A stretch of DNA of 64,000 nucleotides from Lentilactobacillus sp. Marseille-Q4993 (GCF_951230165.1 NZ_CATNVB010000002.1:62001-126000), one strand, 5' to 3'. Shown: positions 1 to 8,021, numbered from the stretch's first letter. Numbers and translations: made by a program. Notes: generated from the sequence alone by a model not told the origin.

Positions 1-67
1 TCTATTACCACGGATTTTTCAGTTCTCTTTTTTAGTTGAATCTTAATTTACCAAACAGAATCCGTAA

Positions 68-102
68 TAAAAAAATCAACCGACCCCCTCGGTCGATTGA
101 TT
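68..102 (-). terminator. Terminator of the 36-codon peptide gene
   Basis: Read on the minus strand, a G-rich-loop hairpin (arms TCGGTTGATT and AATCAACCGA with a small bulge) is followed by a run of seven T. It lies 10 nt after the stop codon of the small hydrophobic peptide gene, so the peptide has its own short transcript. Confidence 0.8.
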
Positions 103-111
103 CAGAAATTG

Positions 112-222
112 TTATTTCTTTGCAAGATGCTTGCTCCCCTTAATGGCAGTTGAAGTATCGATATGGTATTGCACTAGAGCACACACGACAAACATAAGTA
201 GAATAAATAATACGAATCCCAC
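112..222 (-). CDS. Small hydrophobic peptide, candidate type I toxin-like membrane peptide
   Basis: A 36-residue ORF starting with GTG. An almost ideal Shine-Dalgarno (AGGAGGTGG, 228-236) sits 5 to 8 nt upstream. Residues 3-17 are a continuous hydrophobic stretch long enough for one membrane segment (about 15-18 residues), and the C-terminal third is polar and basic, ending in AKK. A 6-bp hairpin (AGACGG/CCGTCT, 249-268) precedes the ribosome binding site and a strong terminator follows. This architecture (solitary, short, one membrane helix, basic tail, own terminator) matches type I toxins of the Fst/Ldr or holin-like kinds in Firmicutes, but I do not see the Fst signature sequence and did not locate an antisense RNA promoter. 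It could also be a small regulatory membrane protein. The function is an inference; that it is translated is well supported by the ribosome binding site. Confidence 0.55.
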   Translation of the reverse strand: MGFVLFILLMFVVCALVQYHIDTSTAIKGSKHLAKK

Positions 223-403
223 AACTTCCACCTCCTAAAGATATAGACAGACGGTTTTCTCTCCGTCTAGTATCTATTATGATTACAACCACGCGGAACG
301 GCAAACAATAAGTTTTATAAAGCTCATCACTTAACAAAATCTAAACCATCTTAATAAAATCGTAACTAATCCAGATGAATCAAGGTTAAATACCAATTTA
401 TCA

Positions 404-432
404 TTGACTCAAGCCTCAGATTCCCATATAAT
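404..432 (+). promoter_or_regulatory. Promoter of tRNA-Arg
   Basis: TTGACT (404-409), a 17-nt spacer and a perfect TATAAT (427-432) place the transcription start just before the tRNA at 448. Near-consensus sigma-A promoter. Confidence 0.85.
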
Positions 433-447
433 AGTTTTTGTTGATTT

Positions 448-521
448 GTCACAGTAGCTCAGCTGGATAGAGCAACGGTCTTCTAAACCGTAGGTCGAGA
501 GTTCGAATCTCTCCTGTGACA
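448..521 (+). tRNA. tRNA-Arg (anticodon UCU)
   Basis: The cloverleaf is readable: acceptor arms GTCACAG/CTGTGAC, a D-arm with AGCTCAGCTGGATAGAGC, an anticodon stem ACGGT/ACCGT closing loop CTTCTAA with anticodon TCT, and a T-arm with GTTCGAATC. It decodes AGA. No CCA is encoded. The gene is a single transcription unit with its own promoter and terminator. Confidence 0.95.
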
Positions 522-546
522 TAAATAGTAAATCGAATGATAATAG

Positions 547-581
547 ATCGACCATCAATTAAATTTGATGGTCGATTTTTT
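547..581 (+). terminator. Terminator of tRNA-Arg
   Basis: A 12-bp perfect stem (ATCGACCATCAA and its complement) is followed by a run of T. It ends the tRNA-Arg transcript. Confidence 0.9.
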
Positions 582-595
582 ATGCATCAGCAACT

Positions 596-633
596 AAAAA
601 GGCCCCCGCTAGCTTAGTGGCTATTCGGGGTGC
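596..633 (-). terminator. Terminator of the dUTPase operon
   Basis: On the minus strand a stem of CACCCCG with CGGGGGC encloses a second AGC/GCT pairing and is followed by five T. It lies just after the dUTPase stop codon. Confidence 0.65.
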
Positions 634-639
634 TCTATA

Positions 640-1179
640 TTAATAATTACTATCTTGTCTTTGTTTATTAACTTCGTTCTTATCCATGAACGCCTTTTCA
701 ATTTCATCCTCAGCATAGCCAAAATCGACTAAACCAAATTTCAAGAACAGTTTGAAAGCATGTCTAAAATCAGATTCACTTTTTTCAAAGTAACTATTGA
801 ACAACATTCGCTTTAAAGCTAAGTATTGCTTATCTAAATTCTTTTCAGCCCTTAGTTGCTTGATGTCATCAATCTCATCTTGCATATTCAAAACAATATG
901 ATTCCAGTTCTTTAGATTACTAATTAGTAGAAAGAAATCCATTGCGTCGACGTATTCAAACAACAAAGTTTCCCTTGGAGTCTTATCTGAATCACTCTTC
1001 CCCCGATTAGTTTTCCAAACTTTGAACCACTCGGAGGTATTAGCAACCTCAGCCAACTCAACATCTAACGCCACAAAAGCGTTAGCTACCCTAGACTGTT
1101 GCACCCAGTGCAGTTGCTTTTTGCTTTCAATCATTCGATTAAGATAAACCGATGCTGCCAGCATGTTTTGTAAATCCAT
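640..1179 (-). CDS. dUTP diphosphatase, all-alpha (dUTPase_2) type
   Basis: This enzyme hydrolyses dUTP to dUMP and pyrophosphate, keeping uracil out of DNA and supplying dUMP for thymidylate synthesis. The 179-residue protein has the metal-binding signatures of the all-alpha NTP pyrophosphatase fold: ELAE at residues 41-44 and EYVD at 75-78. Its C-terminus (DKNEVNKQRQDSNY) resembles the conserved KNExNxxRQxxxY tail of dimeric dUTPase_2 proteins. It is unrelated to trimeric beta-type dUTPases. It is the last gene of a minus-strand trio, 17 nt after an unrecognised gene. The best ribosome binding site (AGGAG) lies 13 nt before the ATG, rather far, so translation may be coupled to the upstream gene. 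Such enzymes are common in phages, but no other phage gene is near. Confidence 0.85.
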   Translation of the reverse strand: MDLQNMLAASVYLNRMIESKKQLHWVQQSRVANAFVALDVELAEVANTSEWFKVWKTNRGKSDSDKTPRETLLFEYVDAMDFFLLISNLKNWNHIVLNMQDEIDDIKQLRAEKNLDKQYLALKRMLFNSYFEKSESDFRHAFKLFLKFGLVDFGYAEDEIEKAFMDKNEVNKQRQDSNY

Positions 1180-1195
1180 CTTTTAAACTAAACTC

Positions 1196-2122
1196 CTATC
1201 CAAATACAATTTGATCAGCCATGATTTCAAGTTGCCGACTATTTGCGAGGTACCAATCCCTGATAAATGGATAATCAAGTAGTAGAAATACCCAGTTCTC
1301 AGTCTGGTCATCATCCTGAACAAAGGCTCCGTACTTGTGCTGATCTTCATTACCCTTATCAGCAATTATCAACTTTGTCTTGGCATTCAAAGTAAGAAAG
1401 GCGTTATTGTCCTCATCAGCCATCAATATGTAGTTTTCTTCAGCTGATTTAACAAACAATTCGTCCATGATCTCCTCTGCGATATTACCCGCAGCAAACT
1501 CATAGAATTCCTCATTGACACCATCCAGCACATTGAAATCGGTCTTGAACCCAGCTTTTTCCTTTAGTACCTTACCAAAATTAATAAGGGTGGTCAAAGC
1601 AGCCTTGATTTTATCTGCTTCCGTATCCTTTAATTCCACTACGAAGAAGTCAATGATAGCAGGCCCATTAAACAGCAATTCCTTAGTTGGAATGTTCAAG
1701 TACATCAATGGTTGATTACCACTAGATGCATTTAAATAATAACCAGTGGTTGATACCTGTGACTTTGCAAACGAGAAAGTTTCATCCTCAACCGAATCAA
1801 ATACACCATATAATTTTTGAACGTATTCAGAATCCTTAATCTTAAAATTATCAGCTAATCCAGTCAGTTTTAATAGTCTGGTCATAAAAATCAACTGAAC
1901 GTCCTCATTACTAAATTGGTGAGGAAAAGTAACATATTGAGAGTCTAAAGTAGACTTTGTCAACATCTCCGTTGATTCCAAAAGTTCTGCAGGGTCTTTA
2001 GTCGTGACTAACTGCTTAAAATACTTTACGTATTGAAGCCCCTTATCAAGACCGAACTGAATCGAGTCAGTGTATGTCGAGAAAATGTTATTTTTTGAAT
2101 TATTCTCTTGATTATTACTCAT
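1196..2122 (-). CDS. Unrecognised conserved-looking protein, second gene of the dUTPase operon
   Basis: I do not recognise this 308-residue protein. It is acidic, soluble, and lacks signal peptide, membrane segments or obvious catalytic motifs. The N-terminal 100 residues are helical in character (QFGLDKGLQYVKYFKQLV); the C-terminal half alternates short beta-like hydrophobic stretches such as ENYILMADEDNNAFLTLNAKTKLII and ends with a PFIRDWYLANSRQLEIM segment. The ATG at 2122 overlaps the stop of the upstream gene (ATGAGTAA), with AGGTGAG a few nt before it; a GTG at 2128 is a weaker alternative. The overlap shows translational coupling with the 292-residue coiled-coil protein, so the two products probably act together. 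No function is assigned. Confidence 0.8.
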   Translation of the reverse strand: MSNNQENNSKNNIFSTYTDSIQFGLDKGLQYVKYFKQLVTTKDPAELLESTEMLTKSTLDSQYVTFPHQFSNEDVQLIFMTRLLKLTGLADNFKIKDSEYVQKLYGVFDSVEDETFSFAKSQVSTTGYYLNASSGNQPLMYLNIPTKELLFNGPAIIDFFVVELKDTEADKIKAALTTLINFGKVLKEKAGFKTDFNVLDGVNEEFYEFAAGNIAEEIMDELFVKSAEENYILMADEDNNAFLTLNAKTKLIIADKGNEDQHKYGAFVQDDDQTENWVFLLLDYPFIRDWYLANSRQLEIMADQIVFG

Positions 2123-2993
2123 GGTCACTCACCTGCGATTCATTTTGAAGATACTCTAGGTATTTTTCGTATAAGTGAGCATTATTATCATTGAAAGCCT
2201 CAAAGCTACCAAACGTTGACCGAATGTTTTGCTTCTCAAGCGTTAAAATGGTTTCTTCTTTAGACAGTGCTAGAATCTTGTTCTCATTTTCTTTGATTTG
2301 TTGACGACCACCTGCCGCCTTTTCATCAAGATTTGTGAGTTCAAGTAGCTGACTGTTCAAGCGTTCCTTTTCTTCCTTGATTTTAGCTGCTTCCCAAGGC
2401 ATTGGTGACTTCTCTTCGTTTTCTTGGAGCTTCTGACGCAACTCGTCCTTTTGAGCATCACGTTGATCCTGTTGTTCCAACAACTGAGTTAGATTTTCAT
2501 TTTCATCCGCCAAACTCTTCATAGTGGCATCATTGACGCGACGATTATCAAGTTCGAGTTTGAAAGAATCTGCCAAGCGATTAAATTCATCTTCATCGAA
2601 CATGAACTTGACGTTGATCGAGTCCAATTCCCCCAACATTCGGTGATCCCACCAATTACCGAAATAAATTTTAAACTGCCCCAATTGGTACTCATGATAA
2701 TAAAAGAACGGGTATGTTTTGCCTAAGTAGTCAATCAAGCGATTACTCAAGTGATGACTTAATTCATCATGCAAATCAGATACCAGATTAAAATAATCCG
2801 GTTCCATTGACTCTTCCTGCTTCATAAATTCAGTTAAATAGCGATTCTTGTCAATTAGCTCGTATATCTTCAGATCGTCCCCATTGTTGATTGACTCATT
2901 TAATTGGTTTAAATAGTCGACCTTCTGATCAACAGCTTTTGACAAAATACTATCGTTTTGTCCAAATTGATCATTAGTTTCATTCATATCCAT
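2115..2993 (-). CDS. Unrecognised coiled-coil protein, first gene of the dUTPase operon
   Basis: I do not recognise this 292-residue acidic protein. Residues 1-150 form a folded region with aromatic-rich motifs (YPFFYYHEYQLGQFKIYFGNWWDHR near 90-115). Residues 155-255 are a long charged segment with heptad-like spacing, interrupted at about 197-202 by SPMPWE, which fits an antiparallel coiled coil. No signal peptide or membrane helix is seen. The start ATG follows GAGGAAG closely; a second in-frame ATG lies two codons in. The gene is first in a trio with the overlapping 308-residue protein and dUTPase. Coiled coil plus overlap suggests a complex with the next gene product. Function unknown. 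Confidence 0.8.
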   Translation of the reverse strand: MDMNETNDQFGQNDSILSKAVDQKVDYLNQLNESINNGDDLKIYELIDKNRYLTEFMKQEESMEPDYFNLVSDLHDELSHHLSNRLIDYLGKTYPFFYYHEYQLGQFKIYFGNWWDHRMLGELDSINVKFMFDEDEFNRLADSFKLELDNRRVNDATMKSLADENENLTQLLEQQDQRDAQKDELRQKLQENEEKSPMPWEAAKIKEEKERLNSQLLELTNLDEKAAGGRQQIKENENKILALSKEETILTLEKQNIRSTFGSFEAFNDNNAHLYEKYLEYLQNESQVSDHE

Positions 2994-3079
2994 ATTGCTT
3001 CCTCATTATTTTTTTATTTCATAAGTTCATGTTATCTAAAAAAGACTGATAAATAAAGGTTTTTATCCGATTTTTAAAA

Positions 3080-3115
3080 CAAAAAAGTTGGCAGCTATAA
3101 AAGCTAACCAACTTC
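3080..3115 (-). terminator. Terminator of glnRA
   Basis: On the minus strand AAGTTGGTTAGCT pairs with AGCTGCCAACTT and is followed by six T, 33 nt after the glnA stop codon. Confidence 0.85.
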
Positions 3116-3147
3116 TTATAAAATTAGAATATTTTATTGTTCATTTA

Positions 3148-4491
3148 TTAATATTTTTCGAGGTATTGGTCACGTTCCCAACCTGAAACTTGAGTTCTGT
3201 ATGAATCATACTCAAGATTCTTAGCTTCAATAAAGCTTTGGTACAAACGTGGGCCAAGGGCATTCTTCATAACTTCGTCAGCCGCTAAGTCTTTCAAAGC
3301 ATTGTGAAGAGTGTCGGGTAAGTTCTTAATATGGCTCTCTTGTCTTTCCTCAGCGTCCATTCTATAGATGTTGCGATCGACACTGTCTTCAGGCTCAATC
3401 TTGTTCTTTAACCCGTCAAGACCAGCTTCAAGCACACTAGCAATTGCCAAGTATGGGTTAGCAGTTGGATCAACACTTCTTACTTCCAAACGAGTCGAGT
3501 TGCCCCGAGCACTAGGAATTCTAATTAGTGGTGATCTGTTTGAACCTGACCAGGCAACATAAACTGGAGCTTCATAGCCAGGAACTAATCGCTTATATGA
3601 GTTTACGATTGGATTACATACCGCAGTAAATGCACGAGCGTGCTTTAACAATCCACCCAAGAAGTAATATGCATCTTGGGAAAGTTCCATTTCACCCTTC
3701 TCATCAAAGAATGAATTTCCACTTTCAGTAAACAATGACATGTTAAGATGCATTCCTGAACCGTTGATTCCACTTAATGGCTTTGGCATGAATGTAGCAT
3801 ACAAACCATACTTGCGGGCAATTGTCTTAACAACTAGTTTGAAAGTCTGGATATTATCAGCAGCTGCTAACGCATCAGCATACTTAAAGTCAATTTCATG
3901 TTGGCCTGGAGCAACTTCATGATGGGCAGCTTCAACATCAAATCCCATTTCTTCAAGGGTTAAAACAATTTCCCGGCGACAATTTTCACCAAGATCCATT
4001 GGGGCCATGTCAAAGTAACTACCCTTATCGTTAAGGTGGAGAGTAGGTTCGCCCTTATCATTCATCTTGAAGAGGAAGAATTCAGGTTCTGGTCCAATAT
4101 TGAAGCTTGTAAATCCAGCCTTCTTCATATCTTCCAGAACTCTAATCAAGTTGTTACGAGGGTCTCCTTCAAATGGTTTGCCATCTGGAGTGTAGACTTC
4201 ACAAATAACTCTGGCAATTTTCCCTCTCTCAGAACTCCAAGGGAAGACCATCCAAGTTGAAAGGTCTGGGTAAAGATACATGTCACTTTCTTCAATTCTA
4301 ACAAATCCCTCAATTGAAGAACCGTCAAACATCAGTTTATTGTCTAGTAACTTATCAAGTTGAGTAATTGGCACCTCAACGTTTTTGATTGTTCCAAATA
4401 AATCAGTGAACATTAAACGAAGAAACTTAACGTCTTCGTCTTTAACCATACGCCGAATGTCATCTTTAGTGTAGTCATGTTTAGTAGCCAT
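3148..4491 (-). CDS. glnA: Type I glutamine synthetase
   Basis: It makes glutamine from glutamate, ammonia and ATP in the cytosol and is the main ammonia-assimilating enzyme. The 447-residue length matches the feedback-inhibited GSI-alpha form of Firmicutes, which lacks the adenylylation site of enteric GSI-beta. Visible motifs are FDGSSIEGF (55-63), the metal-binding GPEPEFFLF (133-141), the substrate loop [10 protein letters not shown] and [11 protein letters not shown]. The C-terminal ERDQYLEKY is the region that, in Bacillus, contacts GlnR when the enzyme is inhibited. The start ATG has AGGAG in the preceding bases. It is the second gene after glnR, sharing the GlnR-controlled promoter, and is followed by a terminator. 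Confidence 0.98.
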   Translation of the reverse strand: MATKHDYTKDDIRRMVKDEDVKFLRLMFTDLFGTIKNVEVPITQLDKLLDNKLMFDGSSIEGFVRIEESDMYLYPDLSTWMVFPWSSERGKIARVICEVYTPDGKPFEGDPRNNLIRVLEDMKKAGFTSFNIGPEPEFFLFKMNDKGEPTLHLNDKGSYFDMAPMDLGENCRREIVLTLEEMGFDVEAAHHEVAPGQHEIDFKYADALAAADNIQTFKLVVKTIARKYGLYATFMPKPLSGINGSGMHLNMSLFTESGNSFFDEKGEMELSQDAYYFLGGLLKHARAFTAVCNPIVNSYKRLVPGYEAPVYVAWSGSNRSPLIRIPSARGNSTRLEVRSVDPTANPYLAIASVLEAGLDGLKNKIEPEDSVDRNIYRMDAEERQESHIKNLPDTLHNALKDLAADEVMKNALGPRLYQSFIEAKNLEYDSYRTQVSGWERDQYLEKY

Positions 4492-4520
4492 CGTTAATCT
4501 CCTATCCTTATCCTCTTCAG

Positions 4521-4913
4521 CTAAATTTTAGGGTTTTGAGGGTTCTGCAATGACGAAGTAGGAGGAACAAGACCCCCGATATGCAAGAATTCATCCTCAA
4601 GTATCCGCCTGACATCGCTATCAGTAAGCTGCTTTTCTCGACTTTTCTTCTTCTCGATTTCAATCTGGTTCTGCTTCTTATAGACTTCCTTAATTCCAGA
4701 AATATTCAATCCTTCATCAAGGTAATCCTTAATTTCAAGCAGACGATCGATATCTTTCAGCGAGTACATTCTTCGATTACCTTCGTTTCGCTCGGGCTTA
4801 ATCAACTCTTGCTGCTCGTAGTAACGAATTTGTCTCGCTGACAAATCAGTTAGCTTCATTACCGTTCCAATTGGCAAAACTGCCAACGAACGTCTTAATT
4901 CCTTCTCTGACAT
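4521..4913 (-). CDS. glnR: MerR-family repressor GlnR
   Basis: GlnR represses glutamine synthetase and other nitrogen genes when glutamine is plentiful, acting through feedback-inhibited glutamine synthetase. The 130-residue protein has an N-terminal MerR winged helix-turn-helix (about 15-80: [20 protein letters not shown], then [13 protein letters not shown]) and a divergent C-terminal tail (residues 95-130) that in the Bacillus protein serves autoinhibition. It lies 29 nt before glnA and its promoter carries a perfect GlnR box at 4973-4989, so the operon is autoregulated. Start ATG has GGAGGTG 6 nt upstream. Confidence 0.97.
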   Translation of the reverse strand: MSEKELRRSLAVLPIGTVMKLTDLSARQIRYYEQQELIKPERNEGNRRMYSLKDIDRLLEIKDYLDEGLNISGIKEVYKKQNQIEIEKKKSREKQLTDSDVRRILEDEFLHIGGLVPPTSSLQNPQNPKI

Positions 4914-4937
4914 TGTTCACCTCCAAAACATGGTTTA

Positions 4938-4965
4938 ATAATACCATTGATAGATATTAAGTCAA
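4938..4965 (-). promoter_or_regulatory. glnRA promoter
   Basis: On the minus strand TTGACT (4960-4965), a 16-nt spacer and TATTAT (4938-4943) form a sigma-A promoter just upstream of the glnR ribosome binding site. Confidence 0.75.
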
Positions 4966-4972
4966 TAGTTAA

Positions 4973-4989
4973 TGTTATAAAACATGACA
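4973..4989 (-). promoter_or_regulatory. GlnR operator
   Basis: The minus strand reads TGTCA-TGTTTTA-TAACA, an exact match to the GlnR/TnrA consensus TGTNA-N7-TNACA. It lies just upstream of the -35 box, at a position consistent with GlnR control. Confidence 0.88.
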
Positions 4990-5006
4990 TGAATTTTAAA
5001 ATTCTT

Positions 5007-5924
5007 TTATTTAAGCCAACTATCAACGTCATGAATAACATTTTCAATCGTGTCTGGATGTTCAACCAAGTTATACCAATTTGGACTTACTTTATTTCTA
5101 AACCATGTAAGTTGTCGTTTTGCATAATGCCGAGAATCTTTTTTGATTAATTCCACAGCATCTTCAAAGCTGGTTTCACCATCAAAATACTCAAACAGCT
5201 CATGATAACCAATTCCCTTAGCTGCCGGGAGGCTATTTCCCCCTTGGTCATAAAGCCAATGAGCTTCGTTTTCCAAACCGGCATCAATCATTAAGTCAAC
5301 TCGCTTATTAATGCGCTCATATAACAGTGTGCGATCGGTTGTTAGGCCTATATAGTAAATGTCCAATTCTGGTTCCTCGTCAACTTGCACTGAAAACAAC
5401 TGATTCGTATTCAAAATCACATTTAGGGCTCGCTTAACGCGGCGCACATTATTTGCTGGAATTTTCGCCCCTGATGCTGGATCTAATTGCTGTAGCCATT
5501 CATGGAGGCCATCTTTGCCTTGCTCCAAATAGATTTTGTCAATTTTCGAGGCGACTTCTGGGTTATCGGTGCTTTGTTGGCCACCAAGATTAAGCCCCTC
5601 AGCAAGTGCTTGTAAATAAAAGCCAGTTCCACCAGCAATAATTGGCAAATGACCACGGCTATGAATTTCGTTTATAGCATTCGATGCTTCAGTAGCAAAC
5701 CTTGCAGCCGTATACTGTTCCGAAACATCACAGATGTCGATTAGATGATGAACGATGCCTTGGCGCTCATCCTTCGTAACTTTAGCGGTCCCTATATCTA
5801 ATCCTCGATATACTTGCATCGAGTCACCAGAAATGACCTCACCATTAAACTGTTGAGCCAATCTGATTGATAGATCTGTTTTTCCGACCGCAGTTGGGCC
5901 AACAATTGCAATAACTTTTAGCAT
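5007..5924 (-). CDS. miaA: tRNA dimethylallyltransferase MiaA
   Basis: MiaA transfers a dimethylallyl group to adenosine 37 of tRNAs that read codons starting with U, which steadies codon-anticodon pairing. The 305-residue protein has the P-loop GPTAVGKT (residues 9-16), the catalytic DSMQVYRGLDIGTAK (about 34-48) and a C-terminal SRHYAKRQLTWFRN motif that binds tRNA. Size is normal. It lies upstream of glnR on the same strand, as in other Firmicutes where hfq-miaA or miaA-glnRA are neighbours, but glnR has its own promoter between them. Confidence 0.97.
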   Translation of the reverse strand: MLKVIAIVGPTAVGKTDLSIRLAQQFNGEVISGDSMQVYRGLDIGTAKVTKDERQGIVHHLIDICDVSEQYTAARFATEASNAINEIHSRGHLPIIAGGTGFYLQALAEGLNLGGQQSTDNPEVASKIDKIYLEQGKDGLHEWLQQLDPASGAKIPANNVRRVKRALNVILNTNQLFSVQVDEEPELDIYYIGLTTDRTLLYERINKRVDLMIDAGLENEAHWLYDQGGNSLPAAKGIGYHELFEYFDGETSFEDAVELIKKDSRHYAKRQLTWFRNKVSPNWYNLVEHPDTIENVIHDVDSWLK

Positions 5925-6066
5925 AGCTGCTTCCCTCCTTTTATTCTGACTGCTATGTAAATCATTTGATAATTTCTTTCAGAAAATTATTCATTAAACT
6001 AGATTATTATCCCTAAATAAAGCATAATGAAAAGTATAAGGTACATAAATAGGGAGGTAGTTAAGT

Positions 6067-6243
6067 ATGAAAAAATTTACAGGCGGATTATTTGTAGGAA
6101 TTTTAGGAACATTAGCAGCACTTTTTGGTGGCCTATTTACATTTAAAAAGACTGTTGTTGATCCCATTGAAGATGAAGAACAAAAATTCGAAGAAAACCG
6201 TAAAAAGGCTATGCGTAAAAGTCGCTCCGCTCATAACGGTTAA
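6067..6243 (+). CDS. DUF3042 family small protein
   Basis: A 58-residue protein with an N-terminal glycine-rich membrane segment (residues 4-26, MKKFTGGLFVGILGTLAALF) and a charged helical tail (KTVVDPIEDEEQKFEENRKKAMRKSR). The order, length and the FKKTVVDPIEDEE core fit the DUF3042 family of lactobacilli, whose role is unknown. GGGAGG lies 8 nt before the ATG. It is a monocistronic gene divergent from miaA and ended by a bidirectional terminator. Confidence 0.85.
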   Translation: MKKFTGGLFVGILGTLAALFGGLFTFKKTVVDPIEDEEQKFEENRKKAMRKSRSAHNG

Positions 6244-6264
6244 TAATTAAATGTTATTTCACAC

Positions 6265-6304
6265 AAAACCGGTGTCCATTCTTAATGAATAGGCACCGGT
6301 TTTT
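6265..6304. terminator. Bidirectional terminator
   Basis: A long perfect stem (AAAACCGGTG...CACCGGTTTT, loop region CTTAATG) has T runs on both sides. It serves the DUF3042 gene and the convergent yqgN-glcK-rhodanese operon. Confidence 0.9.
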
Positions 6305-6334
6305 ATCTGGATTAAAGAATCCAATATCAAAAGG

Positions 6335-6748
6335 CTAGAAATCACTCTTCTTTTCCTTACCGTCCCAGTTCTGATAACCAGTTTTAAGCAAATAGATTTC
6401 TTTGTAGCCCTTCTTCTTCAAGAAAATTGCAGCTCTCTTACTCATTGCTTTTCCTTGATCATAAAGATACACAGGTAGATCAGTTCGAAGTTGACCATAA
6501 AAGTTTCTAATGGTCGAGTATGGCATATTACGAGCACCTAAGATGTGGCCAGCTTTAAAGTTGTTCTTTTCTCTAAGGTCAATAACTTGAGCCTTTCTCA
6601 TCCCAGCTCTAAAATCTTCATTCGATAAATATGTTGCGGCATTTCTCGCCCGATAGTTTTGAATGAGGTCATAAATCAACCATCCCAACAACAGAGAAAT
6701 TAAAATCCCCCAAGATACCATGTTTGCAATACTTACGCCAAGATTCAC
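6335..6748 (-). CDS. Membrane-anchored rhodanese-like protein without the catalytic cysteine
   Basis: A 137-residue protein with one N-terminal membrane segment (about 10-31) and a rhodanese domain (about 40-132: VIDLREKNNFKAGHILGARNMP, then LKTGYQNWDG). The active-site loop reads YLYDQGKAMSKRAA, with aspartate where sulfurtransferases carry cysteine, so it probably does not transfer sulfur and may be a binding domain. This family (YqhL-like) is usual next to glcK in Firmicutes. The start is a GTG with AGGAGA 8 nt upstream; it ends the yqgN operon. Confidence 0.85.
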   Translation of the reverse strand: MNLGVSIANMVSWGILISLLLGWLIYDLIQNYRARNAATYLSNEDFRAGMRKAQVIDLREKNNFKAGHILGARNMPYSTIRNFYGQLRTDLPVYLYDQGKAMSKRAAIFLKKKGYKEIYLLKTGYQNWDGKEKKSDF

Positions 6749-6775
6749 TACAACAATCTCCTTTACCTAATAAAT

Positions 6776-7759
6776 TTACAGACCAATTGGCCCATTTTTT
6801 CTAAACTGCAACGCCAACGATGCAGCTCCAATGACCCCAGCGTCGTTTCCTAACTGAGCTAGTTTAATTCTAGTCGAATCTCTCACTGAAGGAAAGGCAT
6901 TTTCTTGAAAACAACGAGTTGTTGGCTGTAATAATGTATTTCCTGCATTTGAAACTCCGCCACCGATGATAATATTTTCAGGATTAAGCGTGTTTCCAAG
7001 ATGAGAAAGTGCTAATCCCAAGTAACTACATACTCTATCAACAATTTGATTAGCTAAAATATCACCGTTGTCCGCCAAAAAGAAAACCATCTTTGAAGTT
7101 AACTCTTCATCGTTATCGATAATATCAAGTAGTCTAGATTTGCCAGTAAACTTTTGAGCTATATCCTTAGCTACGTTGACTACCCCAGTTGCTGATGCGT
7201 ATTGTTCAAGACAGCCACGCTTACCACAAGTACAGAGGAATCCGTTTGGTTGAACAGTGATATGACCGATTTCGCCGGCACCACCATTGATACCGTGAAC
7301 TAATTTACCATTAGTAACGACTCCGCCACCAACACCAGTTCCTAAGGTAACAAACACAACGTCTTGTGCCTGATTACCAGCACCCTTCCAGAATTCACCC
7401 AATGCTGCTGAATTAGCATCATTATCAATAATAATTGGTAAGTGAAGTCCTTCTTGAATCAACTGACCAACAGGCTGAATCTCCGTCCAGTTTAAATTGT
7501 ATGCCCCAACGACAGTTCCTTTTTCACGGTTAACTGCACCAGGGGTTCCCATTCCAATTCCAATAAAATCACCGGAACTATAATCTTCTTTTCTCATTTG
7601 ATCCGTAATTGATTTGATCATATTAGGAACAATGTGTTGTCCCCCATCCCTAATTTCGGTTGGAATCCGCCACTTAGATAGAATATTACCCTCGCTATCT
7701 AGAAACGCGAATTTAGTAGTCGTTCCACCTAAATCAATTCCAATTAACTTCTTGGCCAT
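6776..7759 (-). CDS. glcK: ROK-family glucokinase
   Basis: It phosphorylates glucose that enters without the phosphotransferase system, or is released from disaccharides, to glucose 6-phosphate with ATP. The 327-residue protein has the ATP-binding DLGGTTTKFA (9-18), the catalytic aspartate in DNDAN (113), a second phosphate loop LGTGVGGG (139-146) and the ROK zinc site: GEIGH (162-166) with C176, C178 and C183 in CTCGKRGC. It follows yqgQ by 13 nt in the conserved yqgN-yqgP-yqgQ-glcK order. Confidence 0.97.
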   Translation of the reverse strand: MAKKLIGIDLGGTTTKFAFLDSEGNILSKWRIPTEIRDGGQHIVPNMIKSITDQMRKEDYSSGDFIGIGMGTPGAVNREKGTVVGAYNLNWTEIQPVGQLIQEGLHLPIIIDNDANSAALGEFWKGAGNQAQDVVFVTLGTGVGGGVVTNGKLVHGINGGAGEIGHITVQPNGFLCTCGKRGCLEQYASATGVVNVAKDIAQKFTGKSRLLDIIDNDEELTSKMVFFLADNGDILANQIVDRVCSYLGLALSHLGNTLNPENIIIGGGVSNAGNTLLQPTTRCFQENAFPSVRDSTRIKLAQLGNDAGVIGAASLALQFRKNGPIGL

Positions 7760-7772
7760 TAAAAACTGCCTC

Positions 7773-7976
7773 CTACTTTTGCTTTTTTTCTTCTACACGA
7801 TGCTCATGCGTTAAGACCATTTTAGCTTTCAAAAACTCATCATGAGTGATTAGTTTTGCCTTATGCAAATGATCAAGTTCGAGCGCCATGACCTCTATAT
7901 CCCACATTCTCTTCCCTACATACACATAAATATCAAACTTCTTTAAAAGCTGTTGAACATCATATAGCGTTTTCAT
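7773..7976 (-). CDS. yqgQ: YqgQ family protein (DUF910)
   Basis: A 67-residue protein of the YqgQ/DUF910 family, typified by TLYDVQQLLKKFDIYVYVGKRMWDIEVMALEL (about residues 3-34). In Bacillus relatives it is a small three-helix bundle suspected of binding nucleic acid; its function is unproven. It is always next to glucokinase and rhomboid in this block, as here. Confidence 0.92.
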   Translation of the reverse strand: MKTLYDVQQLLKKFDIYVYVGKRMWDIEVMALELDHLHKAKLITHDEFLKAKMVLTHEHRVEEKKQK

Positions 7977-8021
7977 TATCTCACATCCTAGTCCAAATTT
8001 GGTTCAATTTAAGAAAGTTTT

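Noticed and set aside
140-337. 65-codon ORF covering the small peptide gene on the same strand in another frame
   Set aside because: It has no ribosome binding site and overlaps the peptide in another frame; the short GTG frame has an ideal AGGAGG and a matched terminator.
640-1179. Prophage origin for the dUTPase
   Set aside because: No integrase, terminase, structural or attachment sequence nearby; neighbouring genes are not phage like.
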